NCBI GenBank assembly: GCA_030220185.1
Contig: JASPKZ010007541.1
Location: 627,501 to 691,500, forward strand
Direction of reading: 5' to 3'
DNA from: Diploptera punctata
Lineage: Eukaryota > Arthropoda > Insecta > Blattodea > Blaberidae
Length of the DNA stretch: 64,000 nucleotides
Below the pieces are notes generated by a model. It did not search any database and had not been told where the DNA came from. It was given only the letters and a program-made list of their open reading frames with translations. Below are positions 1 to 12,389 of this stretch, one piece after another. The translations under genes were made by a program, and so were the position numbers. Every line of letters starts with the position of its first letter. Position 1 is the stretch's first letter.

Positions 1-25
1 TTTCACCTCGCAACCCTCGGAACCA

Positions 26-314
26 GGGGCACGCCGTAGCGTAGTGGTTAAGGCACTGAGCTACAAGCCGGAGGGTCGAGGGTTCAAGTCCCGTTGGGGT
101 CAGGATTTTTAAACTGACCCAAATCCTCTGGCGGCACTATGGCCCTGGGGTCGACTCAGCCTCTAACGAAAATGAGTACCAGACGCTTGTTCTGGGGGTA
201 AAGGCGGCCGTCACGCAGGGCTGACATAAAGTGCCGATTGTCTAGAAAAAGTGGGAGCCTTAACCTCCTACTACCCCAAGGGCCTCCGGGTCTGTTGTGG
301 GATCACTTTACTTT
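26..314 (+). mobile_element. SINE, family S1 (tRNA-derived head)
   Basis: A tRNA-like head carries an A box (TAGCGTAGTGG, 37-47) and a B box (GGTTCAAGTCC, 81-91), the internal RNA polymerase III promoter expected of a tRNA-derived SINE. The body follows with no coding content. The element lies between perfect 13-bp direct repeats, ACCCTCGGAACCA at 13-25 and 315-327, which I read as the target site duplication. It is therefore a complete insertion. Further S1 copies lie at 484-785 and 60905-61065. Confidence 0.75.
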
Positions 315-483
315 ACCCTCGGAACCAAAGGCCACTATTGTAATCAAGACTTGCTTTTTCTTTAACCACAAAGTTAAGCAACATACAACATATTTTGTCC
401 AGAACGGCGAAGAAGAGATTAGCGGCAACAAACTAATATTATTCGGCCAATTAGTAACAATACATCAGTTATGATTTAAATGA

Positions 484-785
484 GGATGCCGTAGTGCAGT
501 TGATTAAGGTTACACCCTTCGAGCCGAAGGTTCGAGTTTCGGTTGGATCAGGATTTTTAAAGGGACCAAAACTCTCTGGAAACATCATAGCTCTAGTTGT
601 GATACAACCATTAACAGAATTGAGCAATCATACACTATTTCTGGGGCAAAGACGGCCGTGATGCAGGACTGACAACCTGGATGACATCTAGTGTTGATTG
701 ACTAGGCGGATGGAAGCCTTAACCTCCTATTATCTCATGGACTTTCCAAGGTCTTTAGTGGGTTCACTTTATTTTTACCGAACGC
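484..785 (+). mobile_element. SINE, family S1, diverged copy
   Basis: The body matches the S1 copy at 26-314, including the segments around GCAGGACTGACA and TTAACCTCCTA. The B box is weakened to GGTTCGAGTTT (529-539), so this is an older copy. The flanks ATTTAAATGA (474-483) and ATTTAATGA (786-794) look like an imperfect target duplication. Confidence 0.65.
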
Positions 786-1023
786 ATTTAATGATTATCG
801 ACTGATTTCTTGTCATGTTGAAATAATCACACATTTTCCCGCTCATTCATCTTCTGAAGATTCGTCTTTAGCACCATCGTTGCTAAACATTAAAAATGTT
901 TAATCTTATCACATATACAATACACATATTACCTGTCATGATCCAAGATTTAATTTAAAAGAAAGGTCTTTCCCCTTTAATTTTAGACTTAAATGCCAGG
1001 ACTTTTTTTATTAAAATCGGAAA

Positions 1024-1369
1024 CGTCCCGCGCCGTAGCCGAGCGGTTAAGGTAGGAAGCCTTGGCGCAGAGCTACGGGACTTGCGCTGGTTCGAGTCTC
1101 CATGGGGGAAGAAATTTTCTCATGGTATTTCGGCCAGTATGGGACCGGTGCCCACCCAGCATCGTGAGGCAATTGGGTAGCTACAATAAGTAGCGGCTCC
1201 AGGTTGAGGAACCAGCTATAACGGCTGGGGGACTCGACATGCTAACCACATGTCACCCCTACACTGGCTGTTGATCATCTACCTCTGTGATTGACACATG
1301 TGGATGTGAAGGGCCAGCAGCCGGCTGGTAAAAGGGCAGCCGCTGAAAAGTGGAAAGACCCTCAATCGG
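1024..1369 (+). mobile_element. SINE, family S4 (tRNA-derived head)
   Basis: An A box TAGCCGAGCGG (1036-1046) and a B box GGTTCGAGTCT (1089-1099) lie in a tRNA-like head of about 80 bp. A body of about 260 bp follows. The same body occurs inverted at 58700-59015 and 60475-60720, and diverged at 20508-20755. The 9-bp direct repeats AATCGGAAA at 1015-1023 and 1370-1378 mark the target duplication, so the copy is full length (346 bp). Confidence 0.75.
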
Positions 1370-1544
1370 AATCGGAAAAGTATAAGGATATGCTAAGATT
1401 TTATCTGCTTTAAAATTGAAAAAAAAAATCGATTGAAAAGAAAGTTGCAGATTGTTTTAAATATGCATTTCAAGTAAAGATAGAATTTATTTAACGATGC
1501 ACTTTAACAGCTTATGTAATTGTCGCAAATAAAATCTGGGTATG

Positions 1545-1738
1545 AGAGAAGCGACACATTTTGCCCAGAGGCCTCTTAGTTCAGGTTTCAAGTACTTTTA
1601 TGTTCGTAAATCTGCGACACGGGGTCAAATGCTTTATACTGCCCTTCCAAAGGATTTTTACTTCCTCAAATACCCATCGACCCTGGCCGAATTTGAACCT
1701 ACAAACTTCTGAACCAGGGTAAAAACAAGACCTCTCAA
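1545..1738 (-). mobile_element. SINE, family S2, fragment
   Basis: The minus strand reads a degraded B box (revcomp of GAATTTGAACC), then a body containing the CGATGG...GATTTTTA and CAGGCCTC-type blocks. It shares this with copies at 8090-8290, 17918-18130, 23385-23580, 23993-24150 and 30450-30605. It is recognised by cross-matching within the window. No clean target duplication is seen. Confidence 0.5.
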
Positions 1739-2281
1739 CGGATGTATGAAATATCGTTGAAATACATTTAAATTTATCGATCTTTATTTATTTATGAATT
1801 GATAGCCATAAAATAAACATGGCAGAACATGCCTTTCCAAGCGAATGGGCTAATACCCGTACAATTGTTATGCATGTTTATACGTCCGTGAAGGATCTTA
1901 CATTTATATAAATGCAACACAAAAAGGCACTTGATGATTTTGTTCGTGCTTTTAACACAATCCCTGAAACATCGGACTGCATGGCATTTCACGATAGAGT
2001 AATCAGTGTTTGTATCTCTCGCACTTTCCTCTTCTGTGTTTTCGTTTCTGTACTCCAGAGAGCATTTTACTGTCCCTTAAATCCAGGTGTCATGCTATAT
2101 AGAAGTATATAATGTTATGTTAGTTGAAATAAAATCTGGCAAGGATATCAATTGCAAAAAAAAACTATTTAAATGGAGCTATCTATTTTAAAGATATTGC
2201 AAATTTAACCGCCTGTCAAAAAAATAAGCTACTTTTGCGCTGTTTCATTGAGCGATATACACATGCGGCAGAATTGGCATA

Positions 2282-2867
2282 CATGATGAATTTAAATTAC
2301 ACCGACAAACTGCAGGGACAGATTCCTGACTGGAAATGGAGGACAAAATGCCCTATGAATATGTGTCCATAAATGCGTCGTTGCCACGGTAGATGGCACT
2401 GACAAATAACATTATTCTCTCGGTCCTGTTCCAAGGCCTGCTAGATCATCGGACTTAATCCCCCTGGATTTTTACCTCTGGGGGCATCTGAAAAGCGTTG
2501 TGTATGCTGAAACAGTTCCTGATGTACACACCCTTCAACAGCGTGTCCACGTCGCCTGTGACGCAATTCGGAGAGATGCCGGAACATGTGAAAGAGTGAG
2601 GAAATCCATGATATGACGTGTGAACACGTGCACTGCATCCCGTCCATGATATAACGTGTGAACGCGTGCATGACATCCCATGGAGGCCACTTTGAACATT
2701 TGTTGTGAAGTGGATGCGATTATACTATGTACTCTGTGCCGAGTCGATTTGTTGTCGTTGCACGCACATAGTTAATTTCTGGACACATGTTGATAGGAAC
2801 TTATTTCCTTCATTTCCAGTCAGGAATTAGTCCTTGAAGTTTGTCGGTGTAATTACCGTTCACCCTG
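2282..2867 (+). mobile_element. mariner/Tc1-type deletion derivative (copy 1)
   Basis: The ends are inverted around TTACACCGACAAACT and flanked by TA (2280-2281 and 2868-2869), as expected of the Tc1/mariner superfamily. A related element lies at 10245-10792. From 2437 to a stop at 2614-2616 the plus strand reads the C-terminal part of a transposase, with SxDLIPLDFYLWGHLKS followed by a VHTLQQRV stretch. The N-terminal DNA-binding part and most of the catalytic core are missing, so the element is non-autonomous. The codon that continues the frame in copy 2 is TGA here. Around 2600-2670 a segment of about 40 bp is locally duplicated (CATGATATGACGTGTGAAC, then CATGATATAACGTGTGAAC). Confidence 0.8.
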
Positions 2868-3710
2868 TATAGTGATTGTTATCCACATATATTAGCTTCT
2901 ATATATTTTGTACCTATTATATTTTTGTGTATGAAGCTCTCCCATAATCGAACTTTAGAACTCTTCCTTTCTTGCGAGCTATCAAATTCTAAGGCAGTAC
3001 AAAACAATTTTGAAAACGTAAAGGTCAGAATAAGAAAACTAGCATATCAATTTATGAATTATTATTTCGTAATCATCATCGCCATTAACGTATTTGGGTT
3101 TAGGTCGTTGAGGTTGTTGCTATGAGATCTCAAGATGTGGTTGGTCAGTAAACCTTAATTTTGGTCTCCCTTTATCTCGAAGTCCTTTAGGTTGGTACGA
3201 ACTACAATGCTAAATTATAAAAGCAAGATGGGTACATTCTTTGGACATATTGTAACCAACTGCTTTGATAATTCTGAATTTCTTCGATTATATTTTGAAC
3301 TTTTAATTTTCGGCGTATATCTATGTTTCTTGCTTGTCCATTTTTCACCTAGAAGTGTACATAAACATCTCATCTTTGCCACTTGCAATTTTTATTTGAT
3401 TTTAGAATTTAGTATCTAATTTGCACTGAATTATCAATTAATTGATATAAAATGTCACATTCTTATATGCATTTTTCAGCAAAGAGATGATGGTTAACAA
3501 ACAATATATATAAAAAGGAGGTGAATAAATACAAACTCTGTGATTCGAATATGATTACAATCGAAGGCATGAGAATAATAAATGGATAAGGTTCCATACA
3601 TTACTTTCGAGAATCAAGAAAAAGTGATTTGAAAATTTTATTTCACCATTTTGTAAACTTTTTTGAAATGAATGCAATGTTGAAAATATCTTGTAATATT
3701 TTATACTAAC
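2868..3710. other. AT-rich spacer, nothing recognised
   Basis: Short open frames at 2925-3125 and 3192-3419 have low-complexity hydrophobic translations with no family signature. I see no repeats shared with the rest of the window. Confidence 0.5.
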
Positions 3711-3978
3711 TAACTACCTCACTGGCACTATCGAACCCATAGGTTCATGGCGGCGAGGACATAAACTCTCCACACATCCCAATACTGAGCTACAGTTTTC
3801 AAATCATTCGCTGTATAGTCTACTCCCCTCAAATCATGGTTAATGTTATTCTCCCACCTCAATCTTGGTTCACTAACTGGCCGTTTTGCCTCTGGTTTTC
3901 CTACAAGAAACTTCCATGGCCCACTTTCAATACACATTCGTGTCACATGTCCTGCCATCGCTGTCTACGGGACTTATA
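3711..3978 (-). mobile_element. LINE-A 3' end (5'-truncated)
   Basis: The minus strand encodes the C-terminal block of LINE-A: GHVTRM, then RPVSEPRLRWENNI, then DVWRVYVLAAMNLWVR. It ends in the family 3' tail, here as TAGT repeats at 3709-3721. The protein is interrupted and several consensus residues have changed (GRPRMRW became SEPRLRW). The copy starts at the AAGTCTCGTAGACTGC-like position, so only about 270 bp was inserted. Confidence 0.75.
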
Positions 3979-4285
3979 TAGCTCACTATTATATTATATT
4001 CAACATTTTATACTATTAAAGTAAATATTATTTCAGCCTTAAGTAAATTGTTAACATAAAATGACGATACACTTATACGATTCTTACACTCATTCAAACG
4101 TGCGATTCTTTTCAAGCACAAAACCACCAATATGTGAACTGAAATGCAATTATCTGAATTGTTTTACTTACATTGTGTTTGAGGATACATATAATTATAA
4201 TTTTGTGGCTTTATGGTAAGTTAACTAATTAATTAGAAAAATAAAGACATCACATCAGTATACGTGGTATTTTAGTCATTTTTTT

Positions 4286-5087
4286 ATTATCATCATCATC
4301 ACTCCAGGGATTAGGCGATTGCCCGTTCCGACTTCATAATGCATCAGCCCAACGTCTTCTAGGCCTTCCAACATCACATCTTCCTCGTGCTTGATAATTT
4401 CTTGCTAACAATGGATATCTCTCCTTACTCATTCCATCCATCTGATTAATCCATTTCTGTCTGTAATTCGTGACCTTATCCAATAAAGGCTGTACTTTTA
4501 ATTCTTCTCTTATATCCTCATTTCTTATTCTATCAAGTCGTGTACATCCTTTTACTTGTCTTAGGAACCTCATCTCCGCCGTCTGTATTCTATCCTTCTG
4601 TTTTTTCACTGGAGCCCAAGTTTCACATCCATAGAATATTGTGGGAACCGCCATAACATTATATATTTTTATCTTGGTTTCTTTTCTAATTTTATTTTTG
4701 AATGTTCTCTGTATTGTTCCACACATCGTCTGAAATTTATTTATTTTGGAGTCAATATCTCTTTCCACATTGTAGCCAACATCACAGCCCAAATATTTGT
4801 TCTATACTTTGATTTTCTAAAATAATTTTGGATCTCACTGGATCTTTTCCTCTGAAAGCCATGGTCTTCGTTTTCCTTACAGAAATCTTTAGATCATATA
4901 ATTTACATATTTCATTTAATGCATGCATTGATTTCTATAAGTCGTCTTCATTTTTCTGTATTATGATTACATCGTCAGCAAATAGAAGATTATTTATGCA
5001 CACTTTATTATCCATTCTTATTCCTGGATTCACTAAAACTTTCCATTTATTTAAAATATCGTCTATATAATTTTTTATTATCCATGC
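4286..5087 (-). mobile_element. LINE-C, 5'-truncated, reverse transcriptase C-terminal half
   Basis: Reading the minus strand from about 5087, the frame contains the reverse transcriptase motif C as LLFADDVII (near 4970), then KTKTMAFRGKDP. After a frame break, a 152-residue frame (4792-4334) holds VPTIFYGCETWAP, a RxIQTAEMRFLRQVKGC block, and GRPRRRWADAL at the end. The 3' end is a short UTR with an ATG/ATA-rich tail (CATCATCAT on the plus strand). The flanks CATTTTTTT at 4277-4285 and 5088-5096 may be a target duplication, but they are low complexity. A stop near 4950 and a frame break near 4800 make it inactive. Confidence 0.8.
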
Positions 5088-5131
5088 CATTTTTTTTTCA
5101 ATATCATCATACCACTACTTATACACTAGAG

Positions 5132-5731
5132 CAGGGATCACCAATTGGCGGACCGCGGTCCGGATCCGGACCCTGGAGCTTTGGTTTCTGGACCGGATAA
5201 ATATCGAATTAATACAAATTTTTAAAACCGATTAAACGTCGTATAAAACCAGTTTACTAAATTTCATGTTATGATAGTATTATTGTTGACTCGGTTGGCA
5301 GTACTGCTTATGGTCGGAGATTTGACTGACGATTAACGTGATTGCGTTTGAAACCTGGTAACGTGAAAAACACGAAATTTGTGAGGTGAGATATTTAATA
5401 TTACTCTGACTGTATGTCAAATTTATCATAAACTTATTAATAATAATTATTAATATACATAATTAATATGTATAATTAGTACACAGTTATTAATTGTAAT
5501 AATAATTATTAGAATTAATAAATCTGTACTATTGTGTAGTATCCTTCTAGTATTTACCATGCGTTTTGTTTAATTTCTGCAATTCATAGCCATAACACAA
5601 TTTAAATAATTTCCTTATAATATTAATTACTTGATAAAAGCTTGGTATATTTAATCAACTGTGGTTCCGAGCCTCGACTGAATTTACTACTTTCAAAACA
5701 GGCCTCCATGAAATCTAATTGGTGACCCTTG
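5132..5731. mobile_element. hAT-type MITE
   Basis: The ends are inverted: CAGGGATCACCAATT at 5132 and AATTGGTGACCCTTG ending at 5731. They sit between perfect 8-bp duplications CACTAGAG (5124-5131 and 5732-5739). An 8-bp duplication with CAGGG-type ends is diagnostic of the hAT superfamily. The 600-bp interior is AT-rich with no transposase frame. A GC-rich subterminal block (CGGACCGCGGTCCGG) follows the left end and is itself palindromic. Confidence 0.9.
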
Positions 5732-5739
5732 CACTAGAG

Positions 5740-6492
5740 GAATAAACTTCATGATATCTTATATCAATGCCTATAGATTGTCTTTATCGTTTAGCGCATT
5801 CTGTTGAAGTATTTTAGTACCATTCACACTCTAATAGATGGAGCTCATAATTCAGTTTCATAAAAAGGTCTTTATCCACCTATCATTCTCATACTTTCAA
5901 TTGTACATTTTTATTTATCTCCAGTTTTCTTACATTGAATCTGGCGGCTGTTAATGATTATTGGAGTGTTGAACTGCTGTCTGAGAAATAGCTAAAGCAT
6001 ATTAAAATCGTCCAAATGAATTTAAATCTTGCCTCGACCGATGGTCATTTGTGATTAAAATATTATCTCCGATTCAGTATCAGACCCTTTAATCATGAAT
6101 GAAATGCGATTGGTAAATTCTCTTCAGAGGCCTTTCTATTCAAGCTTAAGATTCTTTTACGATCCTGAAAATCTTCAGACTCGGGACCTATGGCTTAAAG
6201 TTCCTCCTGGAAGACTATTTAATTCTCTCCCGCAAGCAGGCCAGCCAACAAAGAGACAAGAATGATTGTCCTTCACCTCGTATTTTCAGAAGATAATACA
6301 AGATAAAATACAACATTTATTATGCCTTAGTTGGCTAACTTGCTTGCAGGAGAGCAATAAAAAGTTGTCATTCATGAGGCACTAAAAGGGTTAAAAGAAA
6401 TCGGCTGTGTAGTGAATTAAAATGTAGTTTGTTATAAAAAAAATATGTCTCACTAATATTTCTTCACATTATAACAATTTCATGTTATTTAT
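5740..6492. mobile_element. AT-rich spacer with an S2 SINE fragment
   Basis: About 6118-6245 matches the tail of the S2 SINE on the minus strand (AGGCCTTTCTATTC, GACTCGGGACC and AAGTTCCTCCTGG blocks). The rest is AT-rich with no frame or repeat I can name. The last 11 bases (6482-6492) are the left target duplication of LINE-E. Confidence 0.4.
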
Positions 6493-7948
<1,456 letters not shown>

Positions 7949-8089
7949 GTTATTTATGGGCGAATTTATCTTTTTATCTGTATTCGATATCTTAAAAGAT
8001 TCGGTCTGAATTAATGTTAAATTATTTGAAGGTTGGTTATCGAAAACCTATACTGAGGTAGAGTTCTTTCATCTTATGTAATAAAAGAC

Positions 8090-8290
8090 GTCGGCCCCGG
8101 TAGGTAAGTGGCTATGTCCCTTGCCTCTAGTTCCGTGGGATGCAGATTCAAACCCGGCCCGGGTCGATGGATTTTTTAAGATGGTAAAATCCGAGGGAGA
8201 AGTTCTCCCGTACGGATTATAAGCCGTGGATCCCGAGTCTGAAGATTTCTAGGCTCATAAAAGAATCGCAAGCTTTGAATATTAATGCCT
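8090..8290 (+). mobile_element. SINE, family S2
   Basis: A tRNA-like head starts near 8093 with a B-box-like GATTCAAACCC (about 8146-8156). The S2 body follows: TCGATGGATTTTTTAAG, GTAAAATCCGAGG, then CTAGGCTCATAAAAGAATC. This is the best-preserved head among the S2 copies and gives the orientation of the family. Confidence 0.65.
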
Positions 8291-8711
8291 GTATGCAAAA
8301 TTTACCGACCGTTACGCAACAAAGTAATACCTTACTTACCCATTTGGTATGTAACTGAGGCGATATGCCGACACCATATCACTCGTCAAAATCTATGGGT
8401 AAATAAGCGCAATTGAACAGCTTGTTAAAACATTCCCACTCTAATCCCAGCAGGAGGAAGTATGGGGTATATAGCTGTAATAAACGATAAGTGAATGTTT
8501 CAATATAACAACCATACTCGGTATATTGGAGACTTATTTAGAGCCCGTTTCCCACGTTCAGTCTTCCGTTACCAGCGTTTGAAAATATTATGGAATTAAG
8601 GGGCAGTATTTAATATATTCACATGTCTGATCGTTAAAATGGTAGTCGATGCCGGGCGATTCCATGTCCAGTCCGTACATATTTTCTCCTTCTCCCATCG
8701 TTTTTGAGTAC

Positions 8712-8774
8712 ATTTAGAATCGTTATTAAGTGTTCGTTTTACTATTTAGAATCGTTATTAAGTGTTCGTTTTAC
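8712..8774. repeat. 32-bp tandem duplication
   Basis: Two exact copies of a 31-bp sequence beginning ATTTAGAATCGTTATT lie 32 bp apart (8712-8742 and 8744-8774). The rest of 8291-8984 is AT-rich with nothing I recognise. Confidence 0.9.
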
Positions 8775-8984
8775 GAGCAAGTGTACATAATCTCTAAAGA
8801 GTAGTGTGGATTTGGTATTGTGGAAGATGGGGGTTGGGAGAAGAAAGCGTAAACCTATCTGCTTAATAAGATTGTTGGGTATTATTGTGTGCGGGATTTG
8901 TTGATTAAGTGAACCGTTGGAAGTGACAAGGTATTTTGGTGGTGTGCTTTGTATGAGTTCTGTTAGGAGTTGTCATAAGTAATG

Positions 8985-9962
8985 CCACGAGTGATTTCCA
9001 AATTATCGATAAATTCACGACTCACGAAGTGAGGAATGAATTTATCTAGAGAATTTGGAAATCAAGAGTGTCATTTGTTAGGACTATTTATCGAATAAAA
9101 TTAAGCTGTTTACTCACAAATCATTATTTAACTATAGTTATTTTAAAATATGTATATATTTAATGTAAACGGCGATGTTTGAAAACAAATGAGAAACGAT
9201 AGGTACGCTTCATCTGCTTCTTTTGTTTATCACTGCAACCAGATCATACTATTTATTTCCAAAGGAACGCAATATTGTAAGAATGCTCTCTAGTGGAGAA
9301 AAAATGAAACATCAAACTGTATATTAATTCATTTCTGATGTCATATGATGTAAATATGACAATTATATTTTTCTGGATTATTACCTGGAAAAAAATACAT
9401 TTAAGAAAGTGCAAAGAGTAGTTTCTTTTTTGGTGGTATGGTAAATTGCTACAAATGTTTTTATATTAACTCCTGCAAGCGATATGTGTTGACATCTATG
9501 CACTATATATACAATCTGTTAGCCGTATTTCTTAGAGGCTCAGTCACTGCAAAATAATGGTCAGACCTGTTCAGAATATTAAAAAGGAGGAGCTTTCTTT
9601 AACCCTTAAATTGACAAAACACAAATTTCTTCTGTTAGTTATTTGAATGTGGCGGACCGCAGTGAAAACGGAATATTGTATATCTGTTATTATTAGGTAT
9701 ATTGTATAATTAGACACACATTTAAGTGGTTTCTTTTTGTTCGTTATCTTCTGATTTATTTAAAATATTTAATTAATTAAACCAACTGTTGTATCCAAAA
9801 GGATACATTACGAATTTAAGGGTTAATATGGTAAATTTAACACTGAAAAAATATTTCGTGAAACACGACTCTGATTGGTTGTAAAACAGAAATCATTGAA
9901 ACGCGATTGGTCATTGACTCCCATTTGGGACATGAGTTAAATAGTCATTGTTATGCTCTCTG
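8985..9962 (+). repeat. Unclassified dispersed repeat R1 (copy 1, interrupted)
   Basis: It aligns end to end with 21300-21995: ATTTGGAAATCAAGAGTG, GTTAGGACTATTTA, AACGGCGATGTTTGAAAAC, TCAGTCACTGCAAAATA, and TTGACTCCCATTTG near the end. It is about 750 bp after removing the TTAA element at 9603-9822. No coding capacity is seen and I cannot assign a class. Confidence 0.75.
9603..9822. mobile_element. TTAA-flanked MITE (piggyBac-like ends)
   Basis: The ends are inverted: CCCTTAAATT at 9603 and AATTTAAGGG ending at 9822. The target TTAA is duplicated at 9599-9602 and 9823-9826. The second copy of the host repeat is uninterrupted at the matching TTAA (21890-21893), which confirms the insertion boundaries. 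TTAA targets and CCC ends are typical of piggyBac-type elements. At 220 bp it has no transposase. Related sequences lie at 15545-17100 and 47791-47999. Confidence 0.85.
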
Positions 9963-10114
9963 TTATTTAGTGTTTCTTCTTAATATGTGTACGTTTAGTG
10001 TTGTTATGTTCGCTATTTCTTAAGTGAGAGTGTTAGGGAGTCTACTTGGCAGGTGGTATATTAATCTTACAAGTTTTTTTTTGAGTTACATAAGAAGTAA
10101 ATTTTTAATACAAG

Positions 10115-10116
<2 letters not shown>

Positions 10117-10150
<34 letters not shown>
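10117..10150. repeat. (AT)n microsatellite
   Basis: A pure AT dinucleotide run of about 34 bp. Confidence 0.95.
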
Positions 10151-10152
<2 letters not shown>

Positions 10153-10244
10153 GCCCTAACCGTGGGTGGCATTAGATAACACTTTTAAAATAAAATAGAC
10201 TAATTATAACTAAATCGTAATATCAGGTAATTAGATCAGATATA

Positions 10245-10792
10245 CAGCGTGAACGATAATTACACCGAAAAACGTCAGGGACTGATTCCTGACTGGAAAT
10301 GAAGGTTAAAAAGGTCCTATAAACACATGTCCGGAAATGAACGATGTGCGTGCAACGGCAACAAATCGTCCTGGCACACAGTACATAGCATAATCGCAAG
10401 CACGTCAGAACAGATGTTCAATGTGGCCTCCATGTGATGTAATGCACGCGTTCACATGTCGTATCATGGATTGCGTCACTCTTTCGTATGTTCCGGCCCC
10501 TCTGCGAATGGCGTCAAAGGTGACGTGGACACGCTGTTGAAGGATATGCGCATCGGGAACTTGTTCAGCATACACAATACTTTTCAGATGCCACCAGAGG
10601 TAAAAATCCAGGGGCTCAAGTCCGGTGATCTAGCAGGCCATGTAATGGGGCCGAGAGAATAATGTCATTTGTCAATGCCATCTACCGTGGCAACGATGCA
10701 TTTATGGACACTTATCCATAGGATATTTTTTACTCCATTTACAGTCGATAATCTTTCCTTGCAGTTTGTCGGTGTAATTAAGACTCACCCTG
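10245..10792 (-). mobile_element. mariner/Tc1-type deletion derivative (copy 2)
   Basis: TA flanks lie at 10243-10244 and 10793-10794. The ends CAGCGTGAACG and CACCCTG match the family at 2282-2867. The minus strand reads WPARSPDLSP, then after a one-base deletion LDFYLWWHLKS, a VPDAHILQQRV stretch, and the true C-terminus CITSHGGHIEHLF with its stop at 10405-10407. This shows that copy 1 was truncated early. Only about 85 codons of transposase remain. Confidence 0.8.
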
Positions 10793-10892
10793 TATACATT
10801 TTTATGAAGAATTAAGTATTGTACCTGGTTTTCTATGAAGCTCACAATTATGCAGTCTTCTCCATTAACCTCTATGTTCCTCTCTCTTTGCT

Positions 10893-11258
10893 CAAAAGAG
10901 ATGAACAGACTGGCGAATGTAGAAGACTGAATATCTGTGAGCTACATGAATTTTATAGTAAACCAGTATAATAAGAACAGTTAAGTCTCCTATACTGCAA
11001 TGGCAGGGCATGTGGCACGAATGGGGAATTAAAGAGGGGCATAGAAACGTCTTGTAGGAGAACCAGAAGAAAAAGTTCAGTTAGTATATCTAGAATGAGA
11101 TGGGAGATTAACATTAAACATGATTTGAGGGAAGTAGATTATACAGAAGGTGGTTGGAAAATATTAGCTCAGGATAGGGATGTGTGGAGAGCTTATATCC
11201 GCACGGCCATGAACCTATGGGTTCAATATGGCCACTGCGTTAGTTATATATTTGTTAT
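10893..11258 (+). mobile_element. LINE-A 3' end, diverged
   Basis: It starts within the KRDEQTGEWRRL region (AAAAGAGATGAACAGACTGG) and runs through GHVARMGN, a MRWEINIKHDLREVDYT block and VWRAYIRTAMNLWV. Several stops and frame shifts break it. It is the same family as the intact-looking copy at 40254-41797. Confidence 0.75.
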
Positions 11259-11513
11259 TACTGATTAGGTACCTGTATTAGTCTTCTTTAAACCAGACTC
11301 CCCTTAAGTGGTGTCAATATAGAGGTACCTTCATTCCCATCCAGCCTTACAGAAAAAAAAAATTGCTCGATCGGGAAATATCGATAGTGGGTTATAAGAT
11401 TTTAACAGATGTTAAAGACAAAACCAGTTGCGAGAGCTGCTGACCTATTTCTTTTACAATCATATACTTCATGAAACTTTATTTGGAACTTTTCAAATAC
11501 GATAAATAAATTA

Positions 11514-12374
11514 CAGTAAAAGCTCCATATTCGCGGGGGATATGTTCCGCAAATATGCCGCGAATGGTAATTTGTATGGGTACAGTGGGATACGTTCCAA
11601 GCTTCCAAAATAAAATAAAAATCATCAAAATAAAATCAATTAATCGGAGATTTTGAACAATTTATAATATTTATCACTGTCGGGCTTAGGCAAGGGCTTA
11701 AATAAATTATTTATGTTTTTCCTATTTTGCCGGTTTTAAAAGGTATTTCAATTCAGATTGATATTTAGCTGTGGATTCAGCGATAACATTCCTTACTTTG
11801 TTTTCGGATTTTTTGATGAATCTTACAGTTGATTCATTAACATTGTAACAGCATGATATAGACGCAATAGACTCGCTAACGCGTAAATGGTCAAGCATTT
11901 ATGTTTTTACTTTATGCTGCAACACTACTTTTTTCCGCTTTGGATCTAATTTTCTTTCCTTTTACACGACATTATAAATTGACAACAATGCACAAGAGAC
12001 ACGTGTTATTCAATCAAAATTATTGCAACGAATACCAAGTTGAAACAATAAAACACCGATCTTAACGAGGGCGGCATTTATAACGGACATAGTGGCACGT
12101 GAAATACGACGACGGTCGCTTTTAACAACGACATTTAGGTTTAGTGAACAATGAGGTTTGTTTTTCTTTGATATCTATTTGTCCATTTGCTTCGAATCGG
12201 TCTTTGTAAAAGTCGCATTGGCACTTGGCTGCAGTAAAAAAGTTGCCGATTCGTTAATAAATGGTATTAATCGTTCTAATATACCGACTGGATCCGCGAA
12301 TAAATATATTTTTAGCCGCGAATACAGAATCTGTGTCGCATGTTTTTTAACCCGCGAATAAAGAAATTTTACTG
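11514..12374. mobile_element. pogo/Tigger-type DNA transposon (copy 1)
   Basis: The left end CAGTAAAAGCTCCATATTCG and the right end AATAAAGAAATTTTACTG are inverted and flanked by TA (11512-11513, 12375-12376). The CAGTA...TATTCGCGG end is typical of the Tigger/pogo group. At 861 bp it is longer than copy 2 at 46423-47019. Around 11900-11980 the minus strand has a basic stretch (KRK...RSKAEKSSVAA) that may be a remnant of the DNA-binding N-terminus, but no continuous frame survives. Confidence 0.8.
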
Positions 12375-12389
12375 TATAGAACATATCAC

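Noticed and set aside
81..91. Functional tRNA genes at SINE heads (S1-S4)
   Set aside because: A and B boxes are present, but the heads continue into long conserved bodies and, in several cases, sit inside target duplications. They are SINEs.
3711..4010. Target duplication TTTTATACT around the LINE-A end
   Set aside because: The right copy lies about 30 bp beyond the LINE boundary, so it is probably chance.
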